The position numbers and the translations under genes were made by a program. 64,000 nt of DNA, taken from positions 37,096 through 101,095 of the forward strand of contig NZ_AODF01000015.1 in NCBI RefSeq assembly GCF_000525875.1, written 5' to 3'. Below, piece by piece: positions 34,808 to 44,066 of the stretch. This stretch comes from Listeria floridensis FSL S10-1187. Its GTDB lineage: Bacteria > Bacillota > Bacilli > Lactobacillales > Listeriaceae. Within the stretch, counting starts at the first letter, position 1, and the number at the start of each line of letters is the position of its first letter. The notes under the pieces were generated by a model. The model was not told where the DNA came from and made no database searches. It worked only from the letters and a program-made list of their open reading frames with translations.

Positions 34808-36083
34808 AATCAATTTTAAAGATGTCGATGAAACGGTCTACAGCGAAACGCTTGAAAACGGTTTGCGTGTTTTTTTGCTACCGAAAAAAGATTTTAATAA
34901 AACATACGCGGTTTTTACGACGAATTACGGTTCGATTGACAACACCTTTGTACCGATCGGAGAAGATCAGTTGACGCATGTTCCTGATGGAATTGCACAC
35001 TTTTTGGAGCATAAAATGTTTGAGAAAGAAGACGGCGATGTATTCTTTAAATTTGGGGAAAAAGGCGCTTTTACGAATGCGTTCACCTCATTCACACGGA
35101 CGGCTTACTTGTTTTCGAGTACTTCTAATGTAGCTGAAAATCTTGAGACCTTATTAGATTTCGTTCAAGAGCCTTATTTTACAGAAGAAACTGTGAAAAA
35201 AGAAAAGGGGATCATTGGACAAGAAATTCGGATGTACGATGATGATGCTGACTTCCGTGTTTATTTTGGTGTTATCGAAAATATGTATCACAATCATCCG
35301 GTGAAAATTGATATTGCGGGAACTGTCGAGTCGATTGCAAATATTGATAAAGATTTACTTTATCTTTGCTACAATACGTTTTATCATCCGAGCAACATGG
35401 TTTTGTTTGTCGTTGGACAGCTCGAACCAAATGAAATGATCGAACAAATTCGCGTGAATCAAGCACGGAAATCATTTGAACATGTAGGGACAATTGAGCG
35501 TTCTTTCCCTGAGGAGCCTCGTGAAGTGGCGATTAAAGAACGGAAGCTAACGTTCCCTGTACAAATTGCTAAAAACTTAGTCGGTATCAAAGAAGACATT
35601 GGCACACTACGCGGAATGGAAGCGGTAAGACATGAAATGACGGCAGATATCGCGCTTGAAGCGATGTTTGGAACGACTTCGGATAATTATCTTTCACTAT
35701 ACAATGAAGGTGTCATTGACGATACATTTGGCTATGATTATACGCTTTCCGATAGTTTTTCGTTTGTGATGATCGGCGGTGATGCGGTAGATCCAGATCT
35801 ACAAGCTGAGCGCATTGAAAAAGCATTGTTTTTAGCGGCAGAAAAGGGAATTGATGAGGCTGATTTAGAACTTGTGAAACGCAAAAAAATCGGTCAATTC
35901 CTTCGAGCGCTTAACTCTCCGGAGTTCATTGCTAATCAGTTCAGTCAGTATATTTTGGAGGATGCATCGTTGTTCGATTTGCCAGAAGCGATTGCCCTTA
36001 TTACAAAAGAAGATGTAAATCAATTCATTCAATCGCTAGCGAAAAAAAGCCAAATTACGAAGTTCCAAATTGTTCCAGAATAA
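34800..36083 (+). CDS. M16 family zinc peptidase (YmfH-like)
   Basis: A 427-residue peptidase. The inverted zinc motif HxxEH is present in IAHFLEHKMFEKEDGD. The distal Glu probably lies in KKEKGIIGQEIRMYDDD. ATG 34800 is preferred since AAGGGGG sits 9 nt upstream; ATG 34794 is also possible. It overlaps the end of the preceding inactive paralogue. In Bacillus the pair precedes an SDR, RodZ and PgsA genes, the same as here. Confidence 0.9.
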   Translation: MNEINFKDVDETVYSETLENGLRVFLLPKKDFNKTYAVFTTNYGSIDNTFVPIGEDQLTHVPDGIAHFLEHKMFEKEDGDVFFKFGEKGAFTNAFTSFTRTAYLFSSTSNVAENLETLLDFVQEPYFTEETVKKEKGIIGQEIRMYDDDADFRVYFGVIENMYHNHPVKIDIAGTVESIANIDKDLLYLCYNTFYHPSNMVLFVVGQLEPNEMIEQIRVNQARKSFEHVGTIERSFPEEPREVAIKERKLTFPVQIAKNLVGIKEDIGTLRGMEAVRHEMTADIALEAMFGTTSDNYLSLYNEGVIDDTFGYDYTLSDSFSFVMIGGDAVDPDLQAERIEKALFLAAEKGIDEADLELVKRKKIGQFLRALNSPEFIANQFSQYILEDASLFDLPEAIALITKEDVNQFIQSLAKKSQITKFQIVPE

Positions 36084-36112
36084 ATCTTAAAGAAATCTTA
36101 AGAATTTAAGAT
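36084..36112. repeat. 8-bp inverted repeat after the M16 pair
   Basis: ATCTTAAA (36084-36091) and TTTAAGAT (36105-36112) are perfectly inverted around 13 nt that repeat the ATCTTAA core. There is no T tail, so it could be a weak terminator or an operator for the following gene. Confidence 0.4.
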
Positions 36113-36139
36113 ATTTGAAGCTTTTTCATAGAAATAATG

Positions 36140-36168
36140 TTATCATAATTAAAGTTATATGCTATGAT
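36140..36168 (+). promoter_or_regulatory. Promoter of the SDR gene
   Basis: TTATCA (36140-36145), a 17-bp spacer and extended -10 TGC-TATGAT (TATGAT 36163-36168). Confidence 0.55.
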
Positions 36169-36197
36169 GAATGAAAAGTGTGTTGAGGTGTTTTGCT

Positions 36198-36929
36198 GTG
36201 GTAAAGAAAAAACGTTCTGCTTTTATCAGCGGTGCAAGCGGCGCAATTGGTCGTGCAATCGCGATAGAGCTTGCTGGAGCCGGATACGATCTTTATTTGC
36301 ATTACAATACCAATGAAGAAAAAATCCGTGAACTTTTAGCTGAACTTTGTTCTTTTCAAGTTGATGCAGTAGGGCTCCAAGGCGACTTTTCTGATCCTTC
36401 CAACTTAGAAAAAATAACAAGCCAAGTTTTTGAACTTGATGTTTTCATCCATGCGGCCGGAAATAGCGAATACAGTTTGTTTGAGGATACTACTGACGAA
36501 CAGATACAAACTTTGTATGATATTCATGTTGGTGCGCCTCTATACCTGCTGCGGAAGTTTCTTCCAAAGCTAAGACGAAGCGAATCGGGAAGGATTTTGT
36601 TTATCAGTTCAATTTGGGGAGAAGTTGGAGCAGCGATGGAAGTGGCTTATTCGACGATGAAAGGTGCCCAAATTGCGTTTGTGAAGGCGCTCAGCAAAGA
36701 AACCGCAGGAAACGGGATCACAGTGAACTGTTTGACACCCGGAGCAGTTGATACAGAAATGCTCGATCGGTTTTCAGAACAGGAGAAACTTGAGTTAGCG
36801 AGTGAAATACCACTTTTACGACTCGGAAAACCCGCAGATATTGCTCACGCAGCGCTCTTTTTGATCAGTGATCAAGCAGCGTTTATGACCGGACAAATTC
36901 TTGGTGTAAACGGCGGATGGCACATGTAA
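36198..36929 (+). CDS. Short-chain dehydrogenase/reductase (YmfI-like)
   Basis: A 243-residue SDR with the cofactor motif SGASGAIG (residues 11-18), HAAGNS in place of the NNAG segment, Ser137/Ser138 in FISSIWGE, and Tyr151/Lys155 in YSTMK. It resembles FabG-like oxidoreductases, but its neighbours (M16 pair, rodZ, pgsA) suggest the YmfI subgroup with no assigned substrate. GTG 36198 has TGAGGTG 7 nt upstream; the frame opens at ATG 36171, which lacks a site. Confidence 0.88.
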   Translation: MVKKKRSAFISGASGAIGRAIAIELAGAGYDLYLHYNTNEEKIRELLAELCSFQVDAVGLQGDFSDPSNLEKITSQVFELDVFIHAAGNSEYSLFEDTTDEQIQTLYDIHVGAPLYLLRKFLPKLRRSESGRILFISSIWGEVGAAMEVAYSTMKGAQIAFVKALSKETAGNGITVNCLTPGAVDTEMLDRFSEQEKLELASEIPLLRLGKPADIAHAALFLISDQAAFMTGQILGVNGGWHM

Positions 36930-36971
36930 CAAAACAACGAAATGATTTAATTTAATGGTAGGTGTTTAATA

Positions 36972-37962
36972 TTGACTGAATTAGGCGACAAACTGAAAGC
37001 TGCTCGTAGGGAAAAAGGACTCAGTTTGGATGATTTACAGCAAATCACAAAAATTCAAAAAAGATATCTTGTTGCAATTGAAGAAGGCAACTATTCGGTA
37101 ATGCCGGGGAAATTTTATACGCGTGCTTTCATTAAACAATATGCTGAAGCAGTAGATGTCGACAGTACTCAGCTTTTTGCTGAATTTGAATCTGAGGTAC
37201 CTGAATCCCAACAAGAGGTAGTCGATCAGGAACAAAGCAGAGCTCAAAAGAAAGCAGCCCCTCTAACAACACATTCTGTTGGGGGACAATCTTCATCTAG
37301 AAGTCGCTTTTTCGATATTCTGCCGAAAGTACTCATAGCAGTTTTTATTTTGTTTATCCTCTTTATCATCTGGTATTTCGTATTTGCGAAGTCGAATGAT
37401 GGGGCAGTAGAAACACAAAATAATAACAGCAACCAAACGGTGCAAGTGAAAGATGATACCGGCTCTTCGACGAAGAAATCGGATGACTCATCTGATGCCG
37501 CCGCGAAGAAAAAAGCAGAAGAAACAAAAAGCAGCTGAAGAAAAGAAGAAAGCTGATGAAGCTAAGGCAAAAGAAGAAGCAGAGAAAGAGAAAAAAGTGG
37601 CAGTCACAAAAGGAACCACATCAGGCAATGCTACAAGTTATACGGTTCAAAATGCTGACAAAATGACACTTGAAATTTCGGCATCCGGTGGAGACACTTG
37701 GATCGGTGTGTCAACAGAAGCTGGTGCAAATATCTTTAACGGTATTGTAAAAGACGGCGCAAGCTCTGGCGCAATTGATGGAGCCGAAAATAAAACAGTT
37801 TCTATCGTCGTTGGTAATGCTCCGGTTACGACAGTGAAAGTGAACGGTCAAACGCTTGAACTTGCTCCAACGTTAGTGAAACAGGTGCTGACTGTTAAGC
37901 TTGAAGCAAGTGATAGTACTTCTGACAGCGGGACAGACAGTTCGAGTTCTTCTGAAAACTAA
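36972..37962 (+). CDS. rodZ: RodZ-like cytoskeletal membrane protein (frameshifted)
   Basis: About 330 residues. An N-terminal Cro-like helix-turn-helix (ELGDKLKAARREKGLSLDDLQQIT, residues 2-70) leads to a single transmembrane helix (VLIAVFILFILFIIWYFVF, about 120-140). A Lys/Glu/Ala-rich stalk and a C-terminal DUF4115 domain (ISASGGDTWIGVSTEAG) follow. RodZ links MreB to the envelope in rod-shape control. The start is TTG 36972. The frame breaks in the A5 run 37526-37530 inside the low-complexity stalk; removing one A joins EETK to AAEEKKKADEA. pgsA follows. Confidence 0.87.
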
Positions 37963-37988
37963 GAACGAAGCTAAGTGCAATAAAAGCA

Positions 37989-38030
37989 GAAGTATAGGCA
38001 GGAAACGTCTTGTCTATACTTCCTTTTCTT
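37989..38030 (+). terminator. Terminator of rodZ
   Basis: GAAGTATAG and CTATACTTC pair, followed by CTTTTCTTT. Confidence 0.75.
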
Positions 38031-38069
38031 TATGAAGTACATATTTGTTCAGGGATTGGAGAGGGGAAA

Positions 38070-38648
38070 ATGAATTTACCAAATAAACTTACGGTGGCTC
38101 GAATCATTTTGATTCCTGTTTTTGTGGTTTTATGTGTTGTACCATTTCAGTTTGGTGAAGTAAATTGGATCGGTTCAGTTATTCCAGTGACCAGCCTAAT
38201 CGCAACGCTTATTTTTATCATAGCGGCATTGACTGACTGGTTTGATGGGCATTTAGCGCGAAAATATAATCTAATTACAAACTTTGGGAAGTTTGCAGAT
38301 CCAATGGCAGACAAACTCCTTGTGACGGCGGCATTCATCATTTTAGTAGAAATGAATATTGCTCCGGCTTGGGTGGTTATTCTCATTATCAGCCGTGAAC
38401 TTGCGGTAACAGGGCTTAGGCTTCTTCTTGTTGAAGGCGGCGAAGTTTTAGCAGCAGGACAGCTCGGTAAAATTAAGACATTTACGCAAATGATTGCAAT
38501 TCCGCTAATGTTTTTAAATAACTTTCCGTTTGCGTGGACGGGAATTCGTGTAGATTTAATCTTCTTATACGTTTGCGCGTTCTTTGCGGTCTGGAGCGGA
38601 ATCGATTATTTCTATAAAAATCGCGGTGTATTTAAAGGGTCAATGTAA
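38070..38648 (+). CDS. pgsA: CDP-diacylglycerol-glycerol-3-phosphate 3-phosphatidyltransferase
   Basis: A 192-residue integral membrane enzyme that makes phosphatidylglycerol phosphate. The CDP-alcohol phosphatidyltransferase motif is complete at about 56-80: DWFDGHLAR, then G-K-F-A-D-P-M-A-D. About five transmembrane helices. ATG 38070 follows GAGAGGGG; the frame is open upstream to 38010 without a ribosome site. PG made here also feeds lipoteichoic acid synthesis. Confidence 0.94.
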   Translation: MNLPNKLTVARIILIPVFVVLCVVPFQFGEVNWIGSVIPVTSLIATLIFIIAALTDWFDGHLARKYNLITNFGKFADPMADKLLVTAAFIILVEMNIAPAWVVILIISRELAVTGLRLLLVEGGEVLAAGQLGKIKTFTQMIAIPLMFLNNFPFAWTGIRVDLIFLYVCAFFAVWSGIDYFYKNRGVFKGSM

Positions 38649-38653
38649 TAATA

Positions 38654-38734
38654 AAAGAATGCTTTTTTGCTTAACATAGAGCGCTTAGCGGAGGAATTCC
38701 GCTAGTTCTCTTAGTAAGCGAAGCATTCTTTTCT
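38654..38734 (+). terminator. Long branched stem-loop between pgsA and cinA
   Basis: AAAAGAATGCTT (38654-38665) pairs with AAGCATTCTTTT (38722-38733). Inside are GCTTA/TAAGC and a strong hairpin TAGCGGA-ggaat-TCCGCTA (about 38687-38705). The 80-nt fold ends in TTTTCTTT and probably terminates pgsA, but it is more elaborate than a usual terminator. Confidence 0.65.
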
Positions 38735-38759
38735 TTAATTTAACGAAGGAAGTGAGATC

Positions 38760-40037
38760 ATGAAACGAGCAGAAATCATTGCAGTTGGAACGGAAATTTT
38801 AATGGGGCAGATTACAAATTCAAACGCTACTTTTCTTTCGCGCGAACTTGCAGAATTAGGTGTGTATGTGTATTTTCACACGGTGGTTGGAGATAATCCG
38901 GCACGACTACGAGAAGTTATTGAAATTGCTGAAGCACGAAGTGATTTGCTAATTTTCACTGGTGGACTCGGACCAACTCCAGATGATATTACAAAACAAA
39001 TTCTAGCAGAGCATCTCGGGAAAGACCTTGTCATTGATGAGCCGCACTTGAAGAAAATCAGCGACTACTTTACAATCAGCAAACGACCAATGACTGAAAA
39101 CAATAAACTTCAAGCTCTTGTCATTCAAGGTTCTGCCGTACTAAAAAATGATTTCGGCTTTGCTGCGGGAATGTTCCTTACCAGTGGAAGGAGTAGTTAC
39201 ATGCTTCTTCCTGGGCCACCTTCTGAAATGAAGCCGATGTTTAAAGAATACGCACGACCGCTGATTGCAGCTTCAATGAATGGAGATTCCATCCATTTAG
39301 AATCACGTATTTTACATTTTTTTGGAATCGGCGAATCGAAACTTGCAAATGACTTGGCTGATTTAATTGAGCAGCAAACGAACCCCACACTTGCTACCTA
39401 TGCATCTGATAATGAAGTAGAAATCCGGCTTACTGCGAGCGCACGTACACAAGACGAAGCACTTCAACTACTTGATAATCTCGAAGCAGAGATTTTATGC
39501 CGCGACGGTGAGTTTGTATATGGGTATGGCGATACAACGCTTGCTGACGTTGCGATTTCGAAGCTTTTGCTCCACCATATAACGATCGCTGCTGCTGAAA
39601 GTTTGACGGCAGGGTTATTTCAAGCAGAACTTGGTGACCGACCGGGGATTTCCGAGATTTTCCGAGGCGGGATGGTGACTTATCATACCGATATCAAAGA
39701 AAAGCTGCTCGGAGTGTCGCATGATGTCATCAAACGAGAAGGAGTTGTCAGTGCGGCGTGTGCTAAAGAAATGGCTGAACAGATCCGGCTAAAATGCGAA
39801 GCACAGATGGGGATCAGCTTTACTGGAGTAGCAGGACCGGAAAGTTTGGAAGGGCATCCGCCGGGTACCGTCTTCATAGGTTTAAGTGTGGCAGGTTATG
39901 CAACCGAAACACATCTATTTACTTTCGGGAGAGATCGCAACCATAATCGCTATCGTGCGGTAAAACAAGGTTTTCAACTAATTAACCGTTTTTTGGAAGA
40001 GAAACTGCCGAAATCAGCAGATAAAAATGCCAGATAA
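38760..40037 (+). CDS. cinA: Competence/damage-inducible protein CinA
   Basis: A 425-residue two-domain protein. The N-terminal MoCF-like domain (AEIIAVGTEILMGQITNSN, LLIFTGGLGPTPDDITKQ) is linked to pyrophosphatase activity in the family. The C-terminal CinA domain (about 260-415, AAAESLTAGLF and GISFTGVAGPESLEGHPPGTVFIGL) matches nicotinamide-nucleotide deamidases. GAAGGAAGTGAG precedes the ATG. It is immediately upstream of recA, a common Firmicute pairing, although recA has its own LexA-linked promoter. Confidence 0.94.
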   Translation: MKRAEIIAVGTEILMGQITNSNATFLSRELAELGVYVYFHTVVGDNPARLREVIEIAEARSDLLIFTGGLGPTPDDITKQILAEHLGKDLVIDEPHLKKISDYFTISKRPMTENNKLQALVIQGSAVLKNDFGFAAGMFLTSGRSSYMLLPGPPSEMKPMFKEYARPLIAASMNGDSIHLESRILHFFGIGESKLANDLADLIEQQTNPTLATYASDNEVEIRLTASARTQDEALQLLDNLEAEILCRDGEFVYGYGDTTLADVAISKLLLHHITIAAAESLTAGLFQAELGDRPGISEIFRGGMVTYHTDIKEKLLGVSHDVIKREGVVSAACAKEMAEQIRLKCEAQMGISFTGVAGPESLEGHPPGTVFIGLSVAGYATETHLFTFGRDRNHNRYRAVKQGFQLINRFLEEKLPKSADKNAR

Positions 40038-40141
40038 CCCCTTGAAAACTAAAGATCCTGCTTGAAAAAAAGGTTGGACGAAATCTCTGCTTCAAGCTAT
40101 AATTGGAAATAATTCTTACTGAAGAGCAAAATAAAAAAATG

Positions 40142-40155
40142 CGAACGTTTATTCG
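40142..40155 (+). promoter_or_regulatory. LexA (DinR) box of recA
   Basis: CGAACGTTTATTCG matches the Gram-positive SOS box GAAC-N4-GTTC with one mismatch and lies within a 16-bp dyad GCGAA...TTCGC just upstream of the recA -35 box. Confidence 0.8.
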
Positions 40156-40163
40156 CTTTTTGC

Positions 40164-40192
40164 TTGCTTATTCTGTTTGAATACGATATAGT
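40164..40192 (+). promoter_or_regulatory. SigA-type promoter of recA
   Basis: TTGCTT (40164-40169), a 17-bp spacer, TATAGT (40187-40192). Confidence 0.75.
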
Positions 40193-40268
40193 ATTTCTAG
40201 AGATTAAAAATGACAGTTTTTTTATTGCGCAGACAATGAATTGCGATAGATATGAAGGAGGAAATAAC

Positions 40269-41318
40269 GTGAACGATCGTCAAGCGGCTTTAGACCAAGC
40301 TTTAAAATCCATTGAAAAACAATTTGGTAAAGGTTCCATTATGAAACTTGGGGAACACAGCGATCAAAATATTTCAACGATATCAAGCGGCTCGCTCGCA
40401 CTCGATATCGCTCTTGGTGTAGGCGGTTATCCGCGCGGCCGGATTATTGAAACATACGGACCTGAAAGTTCCGGTAAAACAACTGTAGCACTTCATGCCA
40501 TTGCTGAAGTCCAAAAACAAGGTGGAACAGCTGCATTTATTGATGCCGAACATGCGCTTGATCCAACATATGCAAAGAACCTTGGTGTAAATATAGATGA
40601 ATTACTCTTGTCACAGCCAGACACAGGGGAACAAGCGCTTGAAATTGCTGAGGCGCTTGTTAGAAGCGGAGCAGTTGATATTCTTGTTATCGACTCCGTA
40701 GCAGCCCTTGTGCCTCGCGCTGAAATCGAAGGAGAAATGGGAGATGCTCACGTAGGTCTTCAAGCTCGTTTAATGTCGCAAGCTTTGCGTAAATTATCCG
40801 GCGTTATTAACAAATCGAAGACGATCGCGATTTTCATCAACCAAATTCGTGAAAAAGTCGGTGTAATGTTTGGTAATCCAGAAACTACTCCCGGTGGACG
40901 GGCACTTAAATTCTATTCGACAGTACGTTTAGAAGTACGCCGTGCCGAACAGCTTAAGCAAGGAACAGAAGTTATCGGGAATAAAACAAAAATTAAAGTC
41001 GTTAAAAACAAAGTTGCGCCGCCATTCCGCGTTGCCGAAGTTGATATTATGTACGGGGAAGGGATTTCACGTGAAGGTGAGCTTGTAGATATGGCATCAG
41101 AAGTAGATGTAATCAATAAGAGCGGTTCATGGTATTCGTACAATGAAGAACGAATTGGACAAGGTCGCGAAAATGCGAAGCAGTATTTGAAAGAACACCC
41201 TGAAATTCGCGAAGAAATTTCAAAACGTGTTCGCGAAGCGTATGAAATTGACGTTAAACCGCTTGATCCAGATGCTCCTGATGAAGCTGAGGAGTTCAAT
41301 TTGCTAGAAGATGAATAA
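40269..41318 (+). CDS. recA: Recombinase RecA
   Basis: A 349-residue recombinase and LexA co-protease. The ATP site GPESSGKT is at residues 64-71, with LLVIDSVA-type Walker B ([13 protein letters not shown]), L1 region [25 protein letters not shown], and [22 protein letters not shown]. The acidic tail ends FNLLEDE. GTG 40269 follows a strong AAGGAGG and gives normal length; the frame is open upstream to 40164. Confidence 0.97.
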   Translation: MNDRQAALDQALKSIEKQFGKGSIMKLGEHSDQNISTISSGSLALDIALGVGGYPRGRIIETYGPESSGKTTVALHAIAEVQKQGGTAAFIDAEHALDPTYAKNLGVNIDELLLSQPDTGEQALEIAEALVRSGAVDILVIDSVAALVPRAEIEGEMGDAHVGLQARLMSQALRKLSGVINKSKTIAIFINQIREKVGVMFGNPETTPGGRALKFYSTVRLEVRRAEQLKQGTEVIGNKTKIKVVKNKVAPPFRVAEVDIMYGEGISREGELVDMASEVDVINKSGSWYSYNEERIGQGRENAKQYLKEHPEIREEISKRVREAYEIDVKPLDPDAPDEAEEFNLLEDE

Positions 41319-41325
41319 GCAGGCA

Positions 41326-41353
41326 AAAACCTTCCAATTGGAAGGTTTTTTTT
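41326..41353 (+). terminator. Terminator of recA
   Basis: AAAACCTTCCAA and TTGGAAGGTTTT form a perfect stem, followed by T8. Confidence 0.92.
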
Positions 41354-41402
41354 CTGTAGAAAAAGCAAACGAACAATTCTTTGATAAAAGCCAGCCCTTT
41401 TC

Positions 41403-41431
41403 TTGACAATCGCTATTATGACCGATAGAAT
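41403..41431 (+). promoter_or_regulatory. Consensus promoter of rny
   Basis: TTGACA (41403-41408), a 17-bp spacer, TAGAAT (41426-41431). It leaves a leader of about 160 nt with hairpins TCGGAAA-tc-TTTCCGA (41498-41513) and GCCAA-N5-TTGGC (41538-41552). Confidence 0.8.
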
Positions 41432-41599
41432 TATATTGTATATTTTACATTGCCAAAAAGTGATTAAGAAGTTTTTTGACATGCTTTTTGGTAGTAGTCG
41501 GAAATCTTTCCGATTAATGATGGAAAATACACTTTGTGCCAATTTTTTTGGCCACCGACATAATCATAACAAAAATTGAATAGCAAAGGAGGTGTAAGG

Positions 41600-43162
41600 A
41601 TGGTTATCACAGTCGCAATCATCTCCGGTTTGCTTTTCTTGATCGTCGGTTTGGTTGTGGGTTCTCTCGCTTATAAAGCCAGTTCTGAAAAGAAATTGGT
41701 CGCTGCTCGCGGCACGGCAGAACTTATCGTTGAGGATGCAAAGAAAGAAGCTGAAACGGTAAAAAAAGAAGCGCTGCTTGAGGCGAAAGAAGAGAGCCAT
41801 CGGGTACGTACTGAAATCGAAAATGAACTTCGTGGGCGAAGAGGAGAGTTGCAGAAACAAGAAAATCGCTTGTTACAAAGGGAGGAAAACCTCGACCGTA
41901 AAGATACTTCTTTGAGTAAAAGAGAAGCTACCCTTGAGAGAAAAGAGGAGAATATCAGTAAACGACAACAACATATTGAAGAGAAGGAAAGCAAAATTGA
42001 TGAGATGATTCAAAAAGGGCAAGATGAACTAGAACGCATTTCCGCTCTTTCGAAAGATGAAGCGAAAAATATCATCCTTAACCAAGTAGAAGAGGAGCTT
42101 TCCCATGACACTGCCGTGATGGTGAAAGAATCAGAAAACAAGGCGAAAGAAGAAGCGGATAAGAAAGCGAAGAACATTTTGTCGCTTGCCATCCAGCGCT
42201 GTGCTGCTGATCATGTTGCTGAGACTACAGTATCAGTCGTCACGCTTCCAAATGATGAAATGAAAGGTCGAATTATCGGTCGTGAAGGTCGTAATATTCG
42301 AACACTTGAAACGCTTACGGGGATTGATCTAATCATTGATGATACACCAGAAGCAGTTATTCTTTCTGGATTCGATCCAATCCGTCGTGAAATTGCTCGT
42401 ATTGCACTGGAAAAATTAGTCCAAGATGGACGAATTCATCCGGCACGAATCGAGGAAATGGTGGATAAAGCGCGTAAGGAAGTGGATGAACACATTCGTG
42501 AAGTCGGCGAACAAGCAACATTTGAAGTGGGAATTCATTCCCTGCATCCTGATTTAATTAAAATTCTTGGTCGTTTGCGCTACCGTACAAGTTACGGTCA
42601 AAACGTGCTGAATCACTCGCTTGAAGTTGCCAAACTTGCAGGGATATTAGCTGGTGAACTTGGCGAAGATGTCACGCTTGCGAAACGTGCAGGACTTCTG
42701 CACGATATTGGTAAAGCCATTGACCATGAAATTGAAGGAAGTCACGTAGAAATCGGTGTCGAACTTGCTACGAAGTACAAAGAAAATGAAGTTGTGATCA
42801 ATAGTATCGCGTCACATCATGGTGATACTGAACCAACTTCAATCATTGCAGTCCTTGTGGCGGCAGCAGATGCACTTTCCGCTGCGCGTCCTGGAGCTAG
42901 AAGCGAAACACTTGAAAACTACATTAGACGACTTGAAAAACTGGAAGAAATTTCGGAATCCTATGAAGGCGTTGAGAAATCTTATGCGATCCAAGCGGGT
43001 CGTGAAGTACGCATCATGGTTGAGCCGGATGAAATTGATGATCTTGCGTCTTACCGTCTTGCACGAGATATTCGGAAACGAATTGAAGAAGAACTCGATT
43101 ATCCAGGCCATATTAAAGTAACGGTAATTCGTGAAACAAGAGCCGTTGAATATGCCAAATAA
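41600..43162 (+). CDS. rny: Ribonuclease Y
   Basis: A 520-residue membrane-anchored endoribonuclease that starts mRNA decay. An N-terminal TM helix (about 4-25) is followed by a long Lys/Glu/Arg coiled coil (about 35-200). The KH domain has [15 protein letters not shown]. The HD domain shows [10 protein letters not shown] and [15 protein letters not shown] 41600 has AAAGGAGG 10 nt upstream. After this gene the order no longer follows L. monocytogenes. Confidence 0.96.
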   Translation: MVITVAIISGLLFLIVGLVVGSLAYKASSEKKLVAARGTAELIVEDAKKEAETVKKEALLEAKEESHRVRTEIENELRGRRGELQKQENRLLQREENLDRKDTSLSKREATLERKEENISKRQQHIEEKESKIDEMIQKGQDELERISALSKDEAKNIILNQVEEELSHDTAVMVKESENKAKEEADKKAKNILSLAIQRCAADHVAETTVSVVTLPNDEMKGRIIGREGRNIRTLETLTGIDLIIDDTPEAVILSGFDPIRREIARIALEKLVQDGRIHPARIEEMVDKARKEVDEHIREVGEQATFEVGIHSLHPDLIKILGRLRYRTSYGQNVLNHSLEVAKLAGILAGELGEDVTLAKRAGLLHDIGKAIDHEIEGSHVEIGVELATKYKENEVVINSIASHHGDTEPTSIIAVLVAAADALSAARPGARSETLENYIRRLEKLEEISESYEGVEKSYAIQAGREVRIMVEPDEIDDLASYRLARDIRKRIEEELDYPGHIKVTVIRETRAVEYAK

Positions 43163-43167
43163 AACAA

Positions 43168-43202
43168 AAACACGCAGAAGCTTGCTTCCGCGTGTTTTTT
43201 TG
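43168..43202 (+). terminator. Terminator of rny
   Basis: ACACGC-a-GAAGC and GCTTC-c-GCGTGT form a stem with a minimal loop, followed by T7. Confidence 0.9.
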
Positions 43203-43294
43203 CGCAAAACTAAGCAAGGAAGCCCGCAACCTTGCGAAGGCGCTTCCTTTCCTGTACACTTTTAGATGTAGAACGAAAGGAGTGCAAATAAGTT

Positions 43295-44021
43295 ATGGCA
43301 GGACATTCAAAATGGAAAAATATTCAAGGAAGAAAAAACGCACAGGATTCAAAACGGGCGAAGATTTTTCAAAAACTCGCAAAAGAAATTTATGTAGCAG
43401 CTAAGAGCGGTCCAGATCCAAACTTGAATCCAGCGCTCCGCTTAGTGGTCGACAAAGCAAAAGCGGCTAACATGCCGAACGATAACGTAAAACGTGCGAT
43501 TCAAAAAGCAGCAGGTAATAATTCCGGTGAAAACTACGAGGAGATCTCTTACGAAGGTTATGGTCCCGGTGGAATTGCTATTCTTGTTCACACACTAACA
43601 GATAATCGAAACAGAACAGGTACAAATGTCCGAGTAGCATTCAATAAAAACGGTGGCAGTTTAGGTGAAACCGGTAGTGTTGCTTACATGTTTGAGCGGA
43701 AAGGCTATCTTGTGATCGAGCGAGAAGGTTTGACTACCACGGAAGATGATTTTATGTTAGAGGCGATCGAGGCGGGTGCAGCAGATGTCGAAGTGAGTGA
43801 AGAGGCATTTGAAGTATTTACAGATCCAGCAGATTTTGCTGCTGTCAAAGAAGCACTAGCTGAAAGCGGTTATGAATTTGCGGTAGCTGAAATCAGCATG
43901 ATCCCATCACTTTATAACGAAATTCCAGAAGATAAACAAACCGAGTTCGAAAAAAATGCTTGACGCACTGCTTGATGACGATGACGTACAGGACGTTTAT
44001 ACAAACGCTAAGGGGTACTAG
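43295..44021 (+). CDS. YebC/PmpR family transcription/translation factor (frameshift at the C-terminus)
   Basis: About 241 residues. The N-terminus [25 protein letters not shown] and [16 protein letters not shown] are family signatures; YebC proteins act as DNA-binding regulators or as translation factors for proline-rich stretches. The A7 run at 43950-43956 makes the frame stop after FEKNA. With six A it continues as [21 protein letters not shown] to TAG 44019-44021, the standard family ending. A GAAAGGAG ribosome site precedes the ATG. Confidence 0.93.
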
Positions 44022-44066
44022 TTTTTTAGGTGGAATGCGGCCTTTAGATAGAAAGGAGCGGGGAAG

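Noticed and set aside
38654..38734. attC-like integron site or phage attachment site
   Set aside because: No integrase, cassette or tRNA gene is nearby, and the conserved attC box ends are not seen.
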